A stretch of DNA of 6,840 nucleotides from Betaproteobacteria bacterium (GCA_025997095.1 BNUD01000112.1:1-6840); one strand, 5' to 3'; positions 1 through 6,321 are shown, counted from the stretch's first letter. Numbers and translations are program-made. The notes: generated by a model not told the origin, from the sequence alone.

Positions 1-596
1 ATCAACTTCACATCGTACGTGGGAATGCCCGCCGGATGCGCCCGCGCAGGCTTGGGTTCGGCGGCGCCAATCACATATTTGAACATCGCCTCGCCCGCCA
101 GCCGGTTGCCCAGATTCTTGGTGCCATAAAATCCGGCGGCGTCCACCGGAATCACCGGCACGCCCCAACGCGCCGTCGCCGCCTTGCAGATGGATTCCAT
201 ATCGTCGCCAATCAGCGCCGTCACGCAAGTGGCATACACGAACACCGCCGCCGGATGGTAATTTTCAACCGCCTGCTTGATGGCATGAAACAGCCGCTTC
301 TCCGAGCGCCCCATTACCACGTCGGTTTCCGACAAATCGGTGGTCATGCCGATGCGGTACAACGCCGTGCCCGAAGAGCGCGCCCCCCGGTTATCCCAGG
401 AATTGCCCGAACAGGCGATCGGTCCGTGCACGATGTGCGCCACATCCGCAATCGGCAACAAGGCGATCTGCGCCCCGTCAAACGCGCACCCGCCCGCCGC
501 AGCCCCCGGCCTGGGACGGGCGCAACCCGATTTTTCCTTGTGGTTATGGCGACATGCCGGTTCGTCAAACAGCGCCTGAATTTCGCTGGCTCTCAT
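1..596 (-). CDS. nifE: NifE, N-terminal 198 residues (runs off the left edge)
   Basis: This gene encodes the alpha-like subunit of the cytoplasmic NifEN scaffold, on which the NifB-derived cluster is matured to FeMo-co before transfer to the MoFe protein. I translated the minus strand from the ATG at 596-594. It begins [15 protein letters not shown] and continues with the family signatures [24 protein letters not shown] and [13 protein letters not shown]. Cysteines at residues 37, 62 and 124 fall where A. vinelandii NifE has the ligands of its permanent [4Fe-4S] cluster. Family members are about 470 aa, so roughly 40% is present and the stop lies outside. A good Shine-Dalgarno (AGGAGA, about 602-607) fixes the start. 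The gene has its own sigma-54 promoter, so it probably begins a separate nifE(N...) operon. No frameshift is seen. Confidence 0.97.
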   Translation of the reverse strand, partial: MRASEIQALFDEPACRHNHKEKSGCARPRPGAAAGGCAFDGAQIALLPIADVAHIVHGPIACSGNSWDNRGARSSGTALYRIGMTTDLSETDVVMGRSEKRLFHAIKQAVENYHPAAVFVYATCVTALIGDDMESICKAATARWGVPVIPVDAAGFYGTKNLGNRLAGEAMFKYVIGAAEPKPARAHPAGIPTYDVKL

Positions 597-626
597 GGCG
601 TTCTCCTGATGGTTGCGTACCATTAG

Positions 627-641
627 GCAAGACCTGTGCCA
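627..641 (-). promoter_or_regulatory. Sigma-54 (-24/-12) promoter of nifE
   Basis: Read on the minus strand, the sequence is TGGCACAGGTCTTGC. It matches the RpoN consensus TGGCACG-N4-TTGCW, with a perfect TGGCAC at -24, perfect TTGC at -12 and the required 12-bp GG-to-GC spacing. The predicted transcript would start near 616, giving a leader of about 20 nt that carries the nifE ribosome binding site. The IHF-like site and the NifA site lie upstream in the usual order. Confidence 0.88.
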
Positions 642-646
642 TGAAA

Positions 647-659
647 TATGTTGTTGATT
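647..659 (-). promoter_or_regulatory. Candidate IHF site between NifA site and nifE promoter
   Basis: On the minus strand the sequence is AATCAACAACATA. It matches the IHF consensus WATCAANNNNTTR at 8 of 9 defined positions and has an AT-rich flank on the expected side. It lies between the NifA site and the -24 element, where IHF bends DNA in known nif promoters. The motif is short and degenerate, so the position supports it more than the match does. Confidence 0.5.
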
Positions 660-696
660 TTATTGGGTTTGCAAGGGTGTTGTCGGGGTGTGGTTT

Positions 697-712
697 TGTC
701 GGAAAGGCGACA
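697..712. promoter_or_regulatory. NifA upstream activator site (TGT-N10-ACA)
   Basis: The sequence TGTCGGAAAGGCGACA fits the NifA binding consensus TGT-N10-ACA exactly. It is more symmetric than required, with TTGTCG/CGACAA arms at 696-713. Its centre is about 90 bp upstream of the predicted nifE start and about 140 bp upstream of the predicted plus-strand sigma-54 start. Both distances are within the range at which NifA works. I found no second TGT-N10-ACA in the 597-956 gap, so one site may serve both directions. Confidence 0.78.
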
Positions 713-817
713 ATTTCATTCAACAAGAGACCGTTGCGTGGCGACGCGAGCCAAAATCAATTTCGCTTTTCAGACCTTGACCCAACAACTGGTTGCAGAA
801 GTACGGTGTGGGATAAT

Positions 818-833
818 TGGCACGGCTTGTGCT
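818..833 (+). promoter_or_regulatory. Second sigma-54 (-24/-12) promoter, facing the nuclease gene
   Basis: The sequence TGGCACGGCTTGTGCT matches TGGCACG-N4-TTGCW at 11 of 12 defined positions; the only miss is the first T of the -12 block. GG-to-GC spacing is the required 12 bp. Transcription would start near 844, upstream of the 32-codon ORF (862) and the nuclease gene (957). An IHF half site (AATCAA, 755-760) lies upstream, but its TTR half is missing. I found no well-spaced sigma-70 promoter in the same stretch. Confidence 0.65.
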
Positions 834-861
834 GATAGGCACTCATCAACAAGAAATTCAC

Positions 862-960
862 ATGAACGACAAAGCTGAACGGAGTTCTGACTTGAACATT
901 TCAACCAAAGAAACTGACGCGCGCACCTTGAATCTGCCATTACCTGTGGAACTTGCATGA
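862..960 (+). CDS. Possible 32-aa leader ORF coupled to the nuclease gene
   Basis: An ATG at 862 opens a 32-codon frame whose TGA overlaps the nuclease start as ATGA (957-960). The peptide starts MNDKAERSSDLN and ends LPLPVELA. It is hydrophilic, has no cysteines or membrane segment, and I do not recognise it. It begins about 18 nt after the predicted sigma-54 start. Its ribosome binding site is poor (an AAGAAA-like stretch). It could be a translational-coupling leader for the downstream gene, whose own ribosome binding site is also weak, a remnant of a lost upstream gene, or chance. Confidence 0.33.
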   Translation: MNDKAERSSDLNISTKETDARTLNLPLPVELA

Positions 961-2009
961 ACAAGACAGCCATGCCCGCCAACGTAACGCCCACTGACTA
1001 TGCCAATTGGCTTGCAGACCTGAAATCCCGCGTCGTTGCCGCACGGCAGCGGGCGGCGCTGGTCGCCAATGCCGAGTTGGTTCAACTGTATTGGCAGATT
1101 GGTCGGGACATTCTTGAACGCCAAACCACGCAGGGATGGGGCAGTAAGGTCATCGACCGGCTGGCGCGCGATCTGCGGGAAGCCTTTCCCGAAATAAAGG
1201 GATTTTCGAGTCGTAATCTCAAGTACATGCGGTTTTTCGCTGAACATTGCCCTGAGCAACAATTTGGGCAGCAGCCTGCTGCCCAATTGCCGTGGTTTCA
1301 CATCGTAACCTTGTTGGTGCGCCTCTCCACAAACGAAGACCGCGCCTGGTACGCCGCTCAGGCGCTTCAGCATGGCTGGTCGCGGACTACATTGGAATTG
1401 AGTATCAAACACCGCGACCACGAGCGTTCAGGACAGGCCGTCACCAACTTTGTGGAGCGCCTGCCCGCACCGCACTCCGAACTGGCGCACGAAACGCTGA
1501 AAGACCCCTACCTGTTCGACTTTCTGGGATTGGGCAAAGATGCCCACGAGCGCGAGATCGAGAATGCGCTGGTGCGGCACATTACCCGCTTCCTGCTGGA
1601 ATTGGGCACCGGCTTCGCCTTCATCGGACGTCAGCATCGGCTGGAGGTGGCAGGTAGCGAATTTTTCATCGACCTGCTTTTTTATCACACGCGCTTGAAG
1701 TGCTATGTGGTAGTAGAACTTAAGGCGACGACCTTCAAACCGGAACATGCCGGACAGTTGAACTTCTACCTGTCAGCCGTAGATGCCCAGATCAAGGCGC
1801 CCGATGACAAACCCACGATTGGTTTGCTGTTGTGCAAGAGCAAGAACCGGCTGGTGGCGGAATACGCGCTATCTGGCATAGACAAACCCATTGGCGTCGC
1901 CGAGTACGATCTGGTGCGCGCCTTGCCCGAACCACTCGTTACCAGCCTGCCGACGGTCGAGGAGTTGGAGAGTGAGCTGGGCGAATTACCGGAGGAAGCT
2001 CAACAATGA
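957..2009 (+). CDS. PDDEXK nuclease, DUF1016/YhcG family
   Basis: This 350-aa protein has the two-part DUF1016 layout. An N-terminal helical domain (about 13-185) includes the family stretches NAELVQLYWQIGRDILERQ and SRNLKYMRFFAE. A C-terminal PD-(D/E)XK nuclease domain (about 190-320) has Asp239 in FFIDLLFYH, the E-x-K pair Glu254/Lys256 in VVVELKATTF and a conserved Gln267, so the catalytic set looks intact. Members are often found near type I restriction-modification loci and mobile regions; the true substrate is uncertain. It is the only complete plus-strand gene here, lying between two nif operons, divergent from nifE and convergent with the 328-aa gene, so it looks like an acquired passenger. 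No methylase, specificity subunit or transposase accompanies it. The start at 957 has only a weak ribosome binding site and overlaps the short upstream ORF as ATGA. M6 is a possible alternative start. Confidence 0.93.
   Translation: MNKTAMPANVTPTDYANWLADLKSRVVAARQRAALVANAELVQLYWQIGRDILERQTTQGWGSKVIDRLARDLREAFPEIKGFSSRNLKYMRFFAEHCPEQQFGQQPAAQLPWFHIVTLLVRLSTNEDRAWYAAQALQHGWSRTTLELSIKHRDHERSGQAVTNFVERLPAPHSELAHETLKDPYLFDFLGLGKDAHEREIENALVRHITRFLLELGTGFAFIGRQHRLEVAGSEFFIDLLFYHTRLKCYVVVELKATTFKPEHAGQLNFYLSAVDAQIKAPDDKPTIGLLLCKSKNRLVAEYALSGIDKPIGVAEYDLVRALPEPLVTSLPTVEELESELGELPEEAQQ
1260..1289. repeat. Near-perfect inverted repeat inside the nuclease gene
   Basis: Arms TTGGGCAGCAG (1264-1274) and CTGCTGCCCAA (1276-1286) are perfect complements around a single centre base. 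With one extra T in the left arm, pairing extends to CAATT/AATTG at 1260-1289. It encodes EQQFGQQPAAQLPW in the linker between the helical and nuclease parts. It may be a short cruciform or mRNA hairpin, or only a coding coincidence. Confidence 0.6.
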
Positions 2010-2031
2010 CTCATGCGTCTGCGGATTGGTT

Positions 2032-2063
2032 GTATGTCGTGTGATGACGATCACACGACATAC
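2032..2063. terminator. Perfect 14-bp hairpin at the convergent gene ends
   Basis: GTATGTCGTGTGAT (2032-2045) and its exact complement (2050-2063) flank a GACG loop. It sits 22 bp past the nuclease stop and includes the last codons and TGA of the oppositely oriented 328-aa gene (2051-2053). The position suits a shared bidirectional terminator or a 3'-end mRNA stabiliser. Neither strand has a clear run of T after the stem, so it is not a canonical intrinsic terminator. Confidence 0.6.
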
Positions 2064-3037
2064 GGTCGATGCAGCCAGTTCCGCACAATGTCCACATCCC
2101 GTTGCGGCAGGTAGGCGAAGCCGTTCAGGGCGTCTTCTACGGTGGTTTGGGCAACCCATTGCGGGATGGTTTTGGTGGTTAAAAGATGGAAGAACCAGGC
2201 GAAGGGGTAGCCGGTTTCGCGGTCGAAGGCTTGCAGGGCGGCGTGGAGTTTTAATCCGTTGGCGCCAGGCGCCAGCGCAAAGGCGGGAGGCTTGTCGCCG
2301 GGTTTGTCGGTATGGGCGGCAATGGGTTGGGCGCGGTATTGGGTTTGCTGGTAGCGGTCGAGGTATTCGCGGAAGGCGATGAGCCAATGTTGGTGGAAGG
2401 GTGCGGCGATTCCGGCGCTGCTGTTTTGCCAGTCATCCAGCAGGCGCTGGATGGGCGGGGTTGCGGGGGATCGGGTGCACATGCGTTCCAACATCGCGCC
2501 AACGTGAATGACGCGGCGGAAGTGGTAGTGCGCCGTGGTTGGCAGCGGCGCTTGCAGTCTGGTTTTGATTTCCAGCGGATCAAGGAGTTCGCCAGGGGTG
2601 TTCGGCGCGCCTTCACCCAGGCGGTGACTGCCGATTTCCTGCAATTGTTCGATTTCCAGTTGCAGAAAATCCGCTGCGCCTTCGCCAGTTGGGGCGATGA
2701 GGTAGTGCGTGCTGCCGATGAAGCGCGTGGCGTAGCGGGGGGTGGTTTCCAGGTCTTCGAGCAGCAGGGCGAGGTCGCCCGCGTGGGCGTCCAGCGCGGC
2801 TTCTGCCCAGGTTTCGAGGTTGTCGGCAATGGGGTTGCCTGCGGCATCGACGACGCCGCCCGGACGATACCAGCCGCCGCGACTCAAGCGATGCTGGAAC
2901 GGCCATTCGGGTTGGGCGTTTGCCAGTTGTGTGAGTAATTCGCCAATGCCGCTGGAAACCGTGGCTTGTTTACAGGCGGTTTGCAGGGCGGGGGCGAGGT
3001 TTTTGCAGTATTCCTGCCATGCCAGTGTTGTATTCAT
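2051..3037 (-). CDS. Conserved-looking nif-cluster protein of unknown function (328 aa)
   Basis: I do not recognise this protein. It has no signal peptide, membrane segment or Cys-rich cluster motif, so it is probably soluble and cytoplasmic. His and Trp residues are grouped in patches that could bind metal or cofactor: HYHFRRVIH (170-178), FHQHW (214-218) and FAWFFHLL (279-286). A Pro/Ala-rich stretch at about 236-262 looks like a linker. The start codon overlaps the stop of the 89-aa gene as ATGA (3034-3037), so translation is probably coupled and the operon continues from nifY. It is the last gene of the run, and its stop lies in the 2032-2063 hairpin. A role in nitrogenase maturation is inferred only from context. 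Confidence 0.85.
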   Translation of the reverse strand: MNTTLAWQEYCKNLAPALQTACKQATVSSGIGELLTQLANAQPEWPFQHRLSRGGWYRPGGVVDAAGNPIADNLETWAEAALDAHAGDLALLLEDLETTPRYATRFIGSTHYLIAPTGEGAADFLQLEIEQLQEIGSHRLGEGAPNTPGELLDPLEIKTRLQAPLPTTAHYHFRRVIHVGAMLERMCTRSPATPPIQRLLDDWQNSSAGIAAPFHQHWLIAFREYLDRYQQTQYRAQPIAAHTDKPGDKPPAFALAPGANGLKLHAALQAFDRETGYPFAWFFHLLTTKTIPQWVAQTTVEDALNGFAYLPQRDVDIVRNWLHRPYVV

Positions 3038-3303
3038 GTTTCGTCGCCATCTGGAACCCGCGCGGCGACGACGATGCCTGTGGCAACTTCAAAGTCGCCG
3101 GTGAATTCCAGGCAGTGACCGCTGGCGTTGGTGAACAGAAAGAAGAGGAAGGCGGGGGTTGCCAGCGCCGGGGTCAGGCGGGCGGGGATGTCATCTTCGC
3201 TGCATTCGGTGAACATCACGCCGGGGAATTTTTCGCGCAAGGCGCTGGCGTTTTGCTGCGGGGCAATGCGGGCAACAGCGGCGAGGATGTCCGGGGTCAG
3301 CAT
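3034..3303 (-). CDS. Small nif-associated protein of unknown function (89 aa)
   Basis: The 89-aa product begins MLTPDILAAVARIAPQQ, has a hydrophobic stretch LATPAFLFFLFT at about residues 47-58, and ends in an acidic tail. The hydrophobic stretch is short and more like a buried beta-strand than a membrane helix. Its ATG lies one base after the nifY stop (TGACATG), with an AGAGGAAG-type ribosome binding site inside the end of nifY. Its TGA overlaps the next ATG, so the three genes look translationally coupled. It resembles the roughly 80-90 aa proteins of unknown function seen beside nif genes in gammaproteobacteria, possibly DUF6129, but I am not certain of that assignment. Confidence 0.8.
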   Translation of the reverse strand: MLTPDILAAVARIAPQQNASALREKFPGVMFTECSEDDIPARLTPALATPAFLFFLFTNASGHCLEFTGDFEVATGIVVAARVPDGDET

Positions 3304-3304
3304 G

Positions 3305-4063
3305 TCAGGCTTCCTCTGCGAGGAGCAATGCTTCCGCCGATTTTTCCGCCAGTGCGTCCTCGTATTTTTGCAGCGAGGCGGCGGGGACGCCCATGATGCG
3401 GGCGAGCCAGGGGGGCGGGGTGTTGAGGTGTTTTTGCAGTTGGGCGAGGATGTCCCTTGCCGCGCCGCCTTTGGGGTGTTTGATGGGATGCGCGCCCGCG
3501 CGCACCACTTTGGCGGCGGCGGGGCCGCCGATGGATTGCAGGTAGATGATCTGACAGTCGTGGATGAGCGCGGCGCGGGCGGCGTTTTTGTCTTCGCGCT
3601 GATCGGCTTCCAGCGTGCCGCGCACGTCGATGAGTTTGATGATGTCCGGGGAGACCTGATAAATCAGGAATCGCTCGCAGGAGCCGAAATGTCCGTCGAG
3701 TTGTTCGGCGTGGTTGGAGGCGATGGCGACGCGGATGGCGCGCGGCAGGTCGCCGTCGGCGTAGGGTTCGATGGCGGGCAGGTCGCTGCCTTCGACGCCT
3801 TCGCCCTTGAAGCGCTTGATGGCGGCTTTCAGGGCGTCGAGCGTTACGCCGACGACGCAGTTTTCTTCGGCGTGGTCGCCCGCGAGGATGCCGCGCAGGT
3901 CTTCTACGGTGACTTGCGCCAGTTTGTTTTCGGTGAGCGGCAGGTCGTAGCGGTCGATTAACGCGCCAACGAAGGCTTTGACATCAAGACCGTTCAGAAC
4001 GCGCGCCGCATGGGCAATACGCAGGGCGGCTTCGCGGGAGGCGATGGGCGCAGTCTCGGACAT
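3305..4063 (-). CDS. nifY: NifY/NafY-type FeMo-cofactor-binding protein
   Basis: This 252-aa protein has two parts. The N-terminal helical region (about 8-95) resembles the NafY/NifY N-terminal domain. The C-terminal region (about 109-232) is a NifX/NifB-type dinitrogenase iron-molybdenum cofactor domain with the motif LDGHFGSCERFLIYQV and the later Gly-rich SIGGPAAAKVVRAG. His125 in GHFGSC appears equivalent to NafY His121, which is required for FeMo-co binding in A. vinelandii. Family members act in the cytoplasm, binding cofactor or cofactor-less MoFe protein during maturation. A strong AAGGAGCT ribosome binding site (4071-4078) sits 7 nt before the ATG. NifX is shorter and lacks the N-terminal domain, which favours NifY or NafY; position after nifK-nifT favours NifY. 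Confidence 0.88.
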   Translation of the reverse strand: MSETAPIASREAALRIAHAARVLNGLDVKAFVGALIDRYDLPLTENKLAQVTVEDLRGILAGDHAEENCVVGVTLDALKAAIKRFKGEGVEGSDLPAIEPYADGDLPRAIRVAIASNHAEQLDGHFGSCERFLIYQVSPDIIKLIDVRGTLEADQREDKNAARAALIHDCQIIYLQSIGGPAAAKVVRAGAHPIKHPKGGAARDILAQLQKHLNTPPPWLARIMGVPAASLQKYEDALAEKSAEALLLAEEA

Positions 4064-4113
4064 ATGGGGTAGCTCCTTGTGTGTTCATGAGGCGCGGTTT
4101 ATGGGAAAGTGCG

Positions 4114-4302
4114 TCAGGCGTAGGTGATGCTGCCGGAGGGGCAGAGCTCCATGCACTTGGGCGAGTCATGGTCTTCGCACTCGGTACAGGTGTCGGCGTT
4201 GACCACGAGGTTGCCTTTTTTGACGCTGATTGATTTTGTGGGACAGACCGGGATGCAGTCGTCGCAGCGGGTACATTCATCAACATTGATGGTTACAGCC
4301 AT
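4114..4302 (-). CDS. 2[4Fe-4S] ferredoxin of the nif operon
   Basis: This is a 62-aa bacterial-type ferredoxin. Cys10, Cys13 and Cys16 followed by Cys20-Pro form the first motif (C-x2-C-x2-C-x3-CP). Cys39, Cys42 and Cys50 followed by Cys54-Pro form the second (C-x2-C-x7-C-x3-CP). The longer x7 spacing is typical of nif-associated FdxN-like ferredoxins. All eight ligands are present, so two [4Fe-4S] clusters are expected, and the protein should be a soluble low-potential electron carrier. It likely serves nitrogenase or cofactor assembly, an inference from its place between nifT and nifY. A clear AGGAGT ribosome binding site (4309-4314) fixes the start. It lies 30 bp after nifT and 50 bp before nifY. 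Confidence 0.95.
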   Translation of the reverse strand: MAVTINVDECTRCDDCIPVCPTKSISVKKGNLVVNADTCTECEDHDSPKCMELCPSGSITYA

Positions 4303-4332
4303 GATGTCACTCCTGGGAATAAGTTGTTGCGT

Positions 4333-4560
4333 TCAGTCTTCCGCCGCGCCCAGACGTTTGGCGCGCACCGAAACGGGCAGACGCGCCGGTTTGGGGATGG
4401 GATCGACGTAGTAGCTGCCACCGTTCTCCAGTTTCAGTTCGCCGCCCCATTTTTCCGGGGCGTCAAACTCGATGCTGTCTATGGCGGCTTCCAGATCCCG
4501 CTTGGGCAGGTAAAACACCAGGCCTCCGGCGGGGTTCTGGCGGATCATGATGTTTGCCAT
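4333..4560 (-). CDS. nifT: NifT/FixU family protein
   Basis: This small protein of 75 aa is found after nifK in many diazotrophs. Its role is unknown; mutants elsewhere show little phenotype. Family features are visible: an N terminus of type MANIMIRQN, FYLPKRDLE, the EKWGGEL core, and a C-terminal PIPKPARLPVSVRAKR. An ATG seven codons further upstream (4581) is open, but I chose 4560: it gives the usual family length and N terminus and has an AAGGAGAA ribosome binding site (4567-4573) at the right distance, which would lie inside the longer form. It follows nifK by 88 bp. Confidence 0.93.
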   Translation of the reverse strand: MANIMIRQNPAGGLVFYLPKRDLEAAIDSIEFDAPEKWGGELKLENGGSYYVDPIPKPARLPVSVRAKRLGAAED

Positions 4561-4575
4561 GACGATTCTCCTTGA

Positions 4576-4625
4576 CGGCATCAGGGGTCAGGATGCAGGC
4601 GCCCGCAAAACTTGCGTGGATGCCG
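4576..4625 (-). other. Potential RNA secondary structure between nifK and nifT
   Basis: CGGCATC (4576-4582) can pair with GATGCCG (4619-4625), enclosing a smaller hairpin CGCAA/TTGCG with an AAC loop (4604-4616). In the minus-strand transcript this would form just upstream of the nifT ribosome binding site. It could mark an mRNA processing point that lowers expression after the structural genes. The stems are short, so chance is possible. Confidence 0.3.
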
Positions 4626-4648
4626 GATTCCCGACGCCTGATTTCTGA

Positions 4649-6217
4649 CTAGCGCACGAGGTCGTAGTTAAAGTCGGTCGTGCCCATGCCGCGCGTTTCA
4701 TCGTCGAGGCGTTCGAGTACGGCATTGACCAGGGTGGTGAGGATGTACATCGCGCCCTCGTAGCCCAGCGTGGTCATGCGGTGCAGGTGATGACGGTCGA
4801 AGATGGGGAAGCCGATGCGAATCAGGGGCACTTCAAATTCCTTGCCTTTGTGCAGGGTGTCGCGCTGGATGAACTTGCCGTAGCTGTTGCCGATCAGGAA
4901 ATCCGGCTTGTCGGTGAAGCACAGGCTACGCAGGTGCCAGAGGTCACAGCCGGGGTAGGTCTTGGCGTGGATGCCGTAGGGGGAGCTTGCCAGCAGTTTG
5001 TCCATCGCCTTCGCCCAACGCTTGGAGCCGTTGTTGCAGAGGATGTGCGTGGGTTCGATGCCCAGTTCGAGCATGAAGCCGACCATGCCGTAGACAAAAT
5101 CCGGGTCGCCGTAAATCGCCATTTTTTTGCCGTGCAGCCAGGCGTGCGAGTCGGTCATCATATCGACGAGCCGCCCGCGTTCTTTGGTGAGCGAATCGGC
5201 AACGGGCTTGCCGGTGGCTTCTGAAACCGCCATCAGAAATTCATCGGTGGCGGAAACGCCGATGGGGATGGTGATTTTGGGCACTTCCTGATTCCAGGTG
5301 CCTTCCACGTATTTTCTGGTCTTTTCCAGGCTTTGCGGTTGCAAGAGGAAAGTGGTGATGGCGTTGGGCGCATCCTTGATTTCGGGAATGGTGGTGCCGC
5401 CCGCGTACATGCGGAATTCACCGTCGGCGGGGGTGTCGAGCACTTCTTCCGGGTCGCAGAGGAAGGTGTAATCGACTTCCATTTCTTTTAACATGCGCTT
5501 GATGACGCGGTAATTGCCGAGATAGGTTTCAAAGCCGGGCACGATGTTGATTTTGCCGTTGCTGCCGACCTTCTTGCCTTCCATTTCATTCAAGGTGAAA
5601 TAGCGCAGGATGCCTTCTTCCATGTTGTCCCAGCCCGTGATGTGGGAGCCGACGAAAGAGGGCGTGTGGGCAAAGGGGACGGGGAAGCCCTTGTCGATAT
5701 TGCCTTCGGCTTTGGCGTTGTTGATGAAGGCGTTCAGGTCGTCGCCAATCACTTCTGCCATGCAGGTCGTGGACATGGCGATCATTTCCGCGCCGTAGAG
5801 ACGGCTGGCGTTGGCCAGACCTTCGTGCACATTTTTCTGCCCGCCGAACACCGCCGCGTCTTCGGTCATGGAATCGGCGATAAAGGCAATCGGCTCCTTG
5901 AAATGGCGGTTGAAATAGGTGCGGAAGTAGGCGACGCAGCCTTGCGAGCCGTGGATATACACGAGGCTCTTGTGAAAACCCAGACCGCAGAGCGCGGAAC
6001 CTAAAGGCTGGCAGGCTTTCGCCGGGTTGATGGTGAGGGCTTCGCGTTTGAAGTTGATTTCCTGATATTCCGGGCTGGTCGTCCAGGCGAAAGTTTCCGC
6101 CACTTTGTCGGCGCCGGGGTTTTCTTCAAATTGTTCCCGCTTGTTTTTCAGCGTACTCTTGTATTCGTCATTACGAAACAAGGGGTAACAGGGTTTAATG
6201 TGCTCTACGTCTTGCAT
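4649..6217 (-). CDS. nifK: Nitrogenase MoFe protein beta chain
   Basis: NifK forms the alpha2-beta2 MoFe protein (dinitrogenase) with NifD and shares the P-cluster with it. The protein is complete at 522 aa, the usual length for this group. P-cluster ligands are in place: Cys69 (KACQPLGS), Cys94 (GSQGCVAYFR) and Cys152 (STTCMAEVIGDD), plus Ser187 (HTPSFVGSH), one position before A. vinelandii Cys70, Cys95, Cys153 and Ser188. The C terminus ends FNYDLVR, as in other NifK proteins. Start ATG at 6217 has an AAGGAGAA ribosome binding site (6222-6229). It lies 110 bp after nifD and before nifT, in the nifHDK operon order; its promoter should be upstream of nifH, outside the window. No disruption is seen, although its partner nifD is rearranged here. 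Confidence 0.99.
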   Translation of the reverse strand: MQDVEHIKPCYPLFRNDEYKSTLKNKREQFEENPGADKVAETFAWTTSPEYQEINFKREALTINPAKACQPLGSALCGLGFHKSLVYIHGSQGCVAYFRTYFNRHFKEPIAFIADSMTEDAAVFGGQKNVHEGLANASRLYGAEMIAMSTTCMAEVIGDDLNAFINNAKAEGNIDKGFPVPFAHTPSFVGSHITGWDNMEEGILRYFTLNEMEGKKVGSNGKINIVPGFETYLGNYRVIKRMLKEMEVDYTFLCDPEEVLDTPADGEFRMYAGGTTIPEIKDAPNAITTFLLQPQSLEKTRKYVEGTWNQEVPKITIPIGVSATDEFLMAVSEATGKPVADSLTKERGRLVDMMTDSHAWLHGKKMAIYGDPDFVYGMVGFMLELGIEPTHILCNNGSKRWAKAMDKLLASSPYGIHAKTYPGCDLWHLRSLCFTDKPDFLIGNSYGKFIQRDTLHKGKEFEVPLIRIGFPIFDRHHLHRMTTLGYEGAMYILTTLVNAVLERLDDETRGMGTTDFNYDLVR

Positions 6218-6296
6218 TTCGTTCTCCTTCGCGGCACCAGCTATTTGTGGATACGCGCTAAAGTTGGCAGGGTCAGGGGGGCGCTTCGGGTTGCTT

Positions 6297-6321
6297 CGGG
6301 GCGGATGACAAACCCGCCCCG
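6297..6321 (-). other. GC-rich hairpin between nifD and nifK
   Basis: CGGGGCGG (6297-6304) and CCGCCCCG (6314-6321) form a perfect 8-bp stem with a 9-nt loop, 8 bp after the nifD stop in the minus-strand transcript. Only a short, non-T-rich stretch follows and nifK comes next, so it is unlikely to be a full terminator. It may stabilise upstream mRNA or attenuate readthrough. Confidence 0.5.

Noticed and set aside
36..626. Plus-strand 196-codon open frame at the left end
   Set aside because: It is antisense to the clear NifE coding frame, is Arg/His-rich as expected of a GC-rich shadow frame, and has no recognisable domain.
755..767. IHF site for the plus-strand sigma-54 promoter
   Set aside because: The AATCAA half is present but the TTR half reads GCT, so the full consensus is not met.
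777..817. Sigma-70 promoter from TTGACC (777-782) and GATAAT (812-817)
   Set aside because: The spacer is 29 bp, far from the 16-18 bp needed, and no good -35 lies at the right distance. The sigma-54 match at the same place is much better.
858..1421. Minus-strand 187-codon open frame over the start of the nuclease gene
   Set aside because: It runs antisense through a well-supported DUF1016 domain and shows no family features.
2312..2938. Plus-strand 208-codon open frame opposite the 328-aa gene
   Set aside because: It is antisense to the coupled minus-strand operon. The minus frame has ATGA coupling and natural composition; this one has neither.
3128..3961. Plus-strand 277-codon open frame over nifY
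   Set aside because: It is the complement of the NifY frame; its Gly/Val/Phe-rich repetitive composition is typical of a shadow frame in GC-rich DNA.
4561..4581. Upstream ATG (4581) as the nifT start
   Set aside because: It would add seven residues foreign to the family and place the good AAGGAGAA ribosome binding site inside the gene; the ATG at 4560 fits better.
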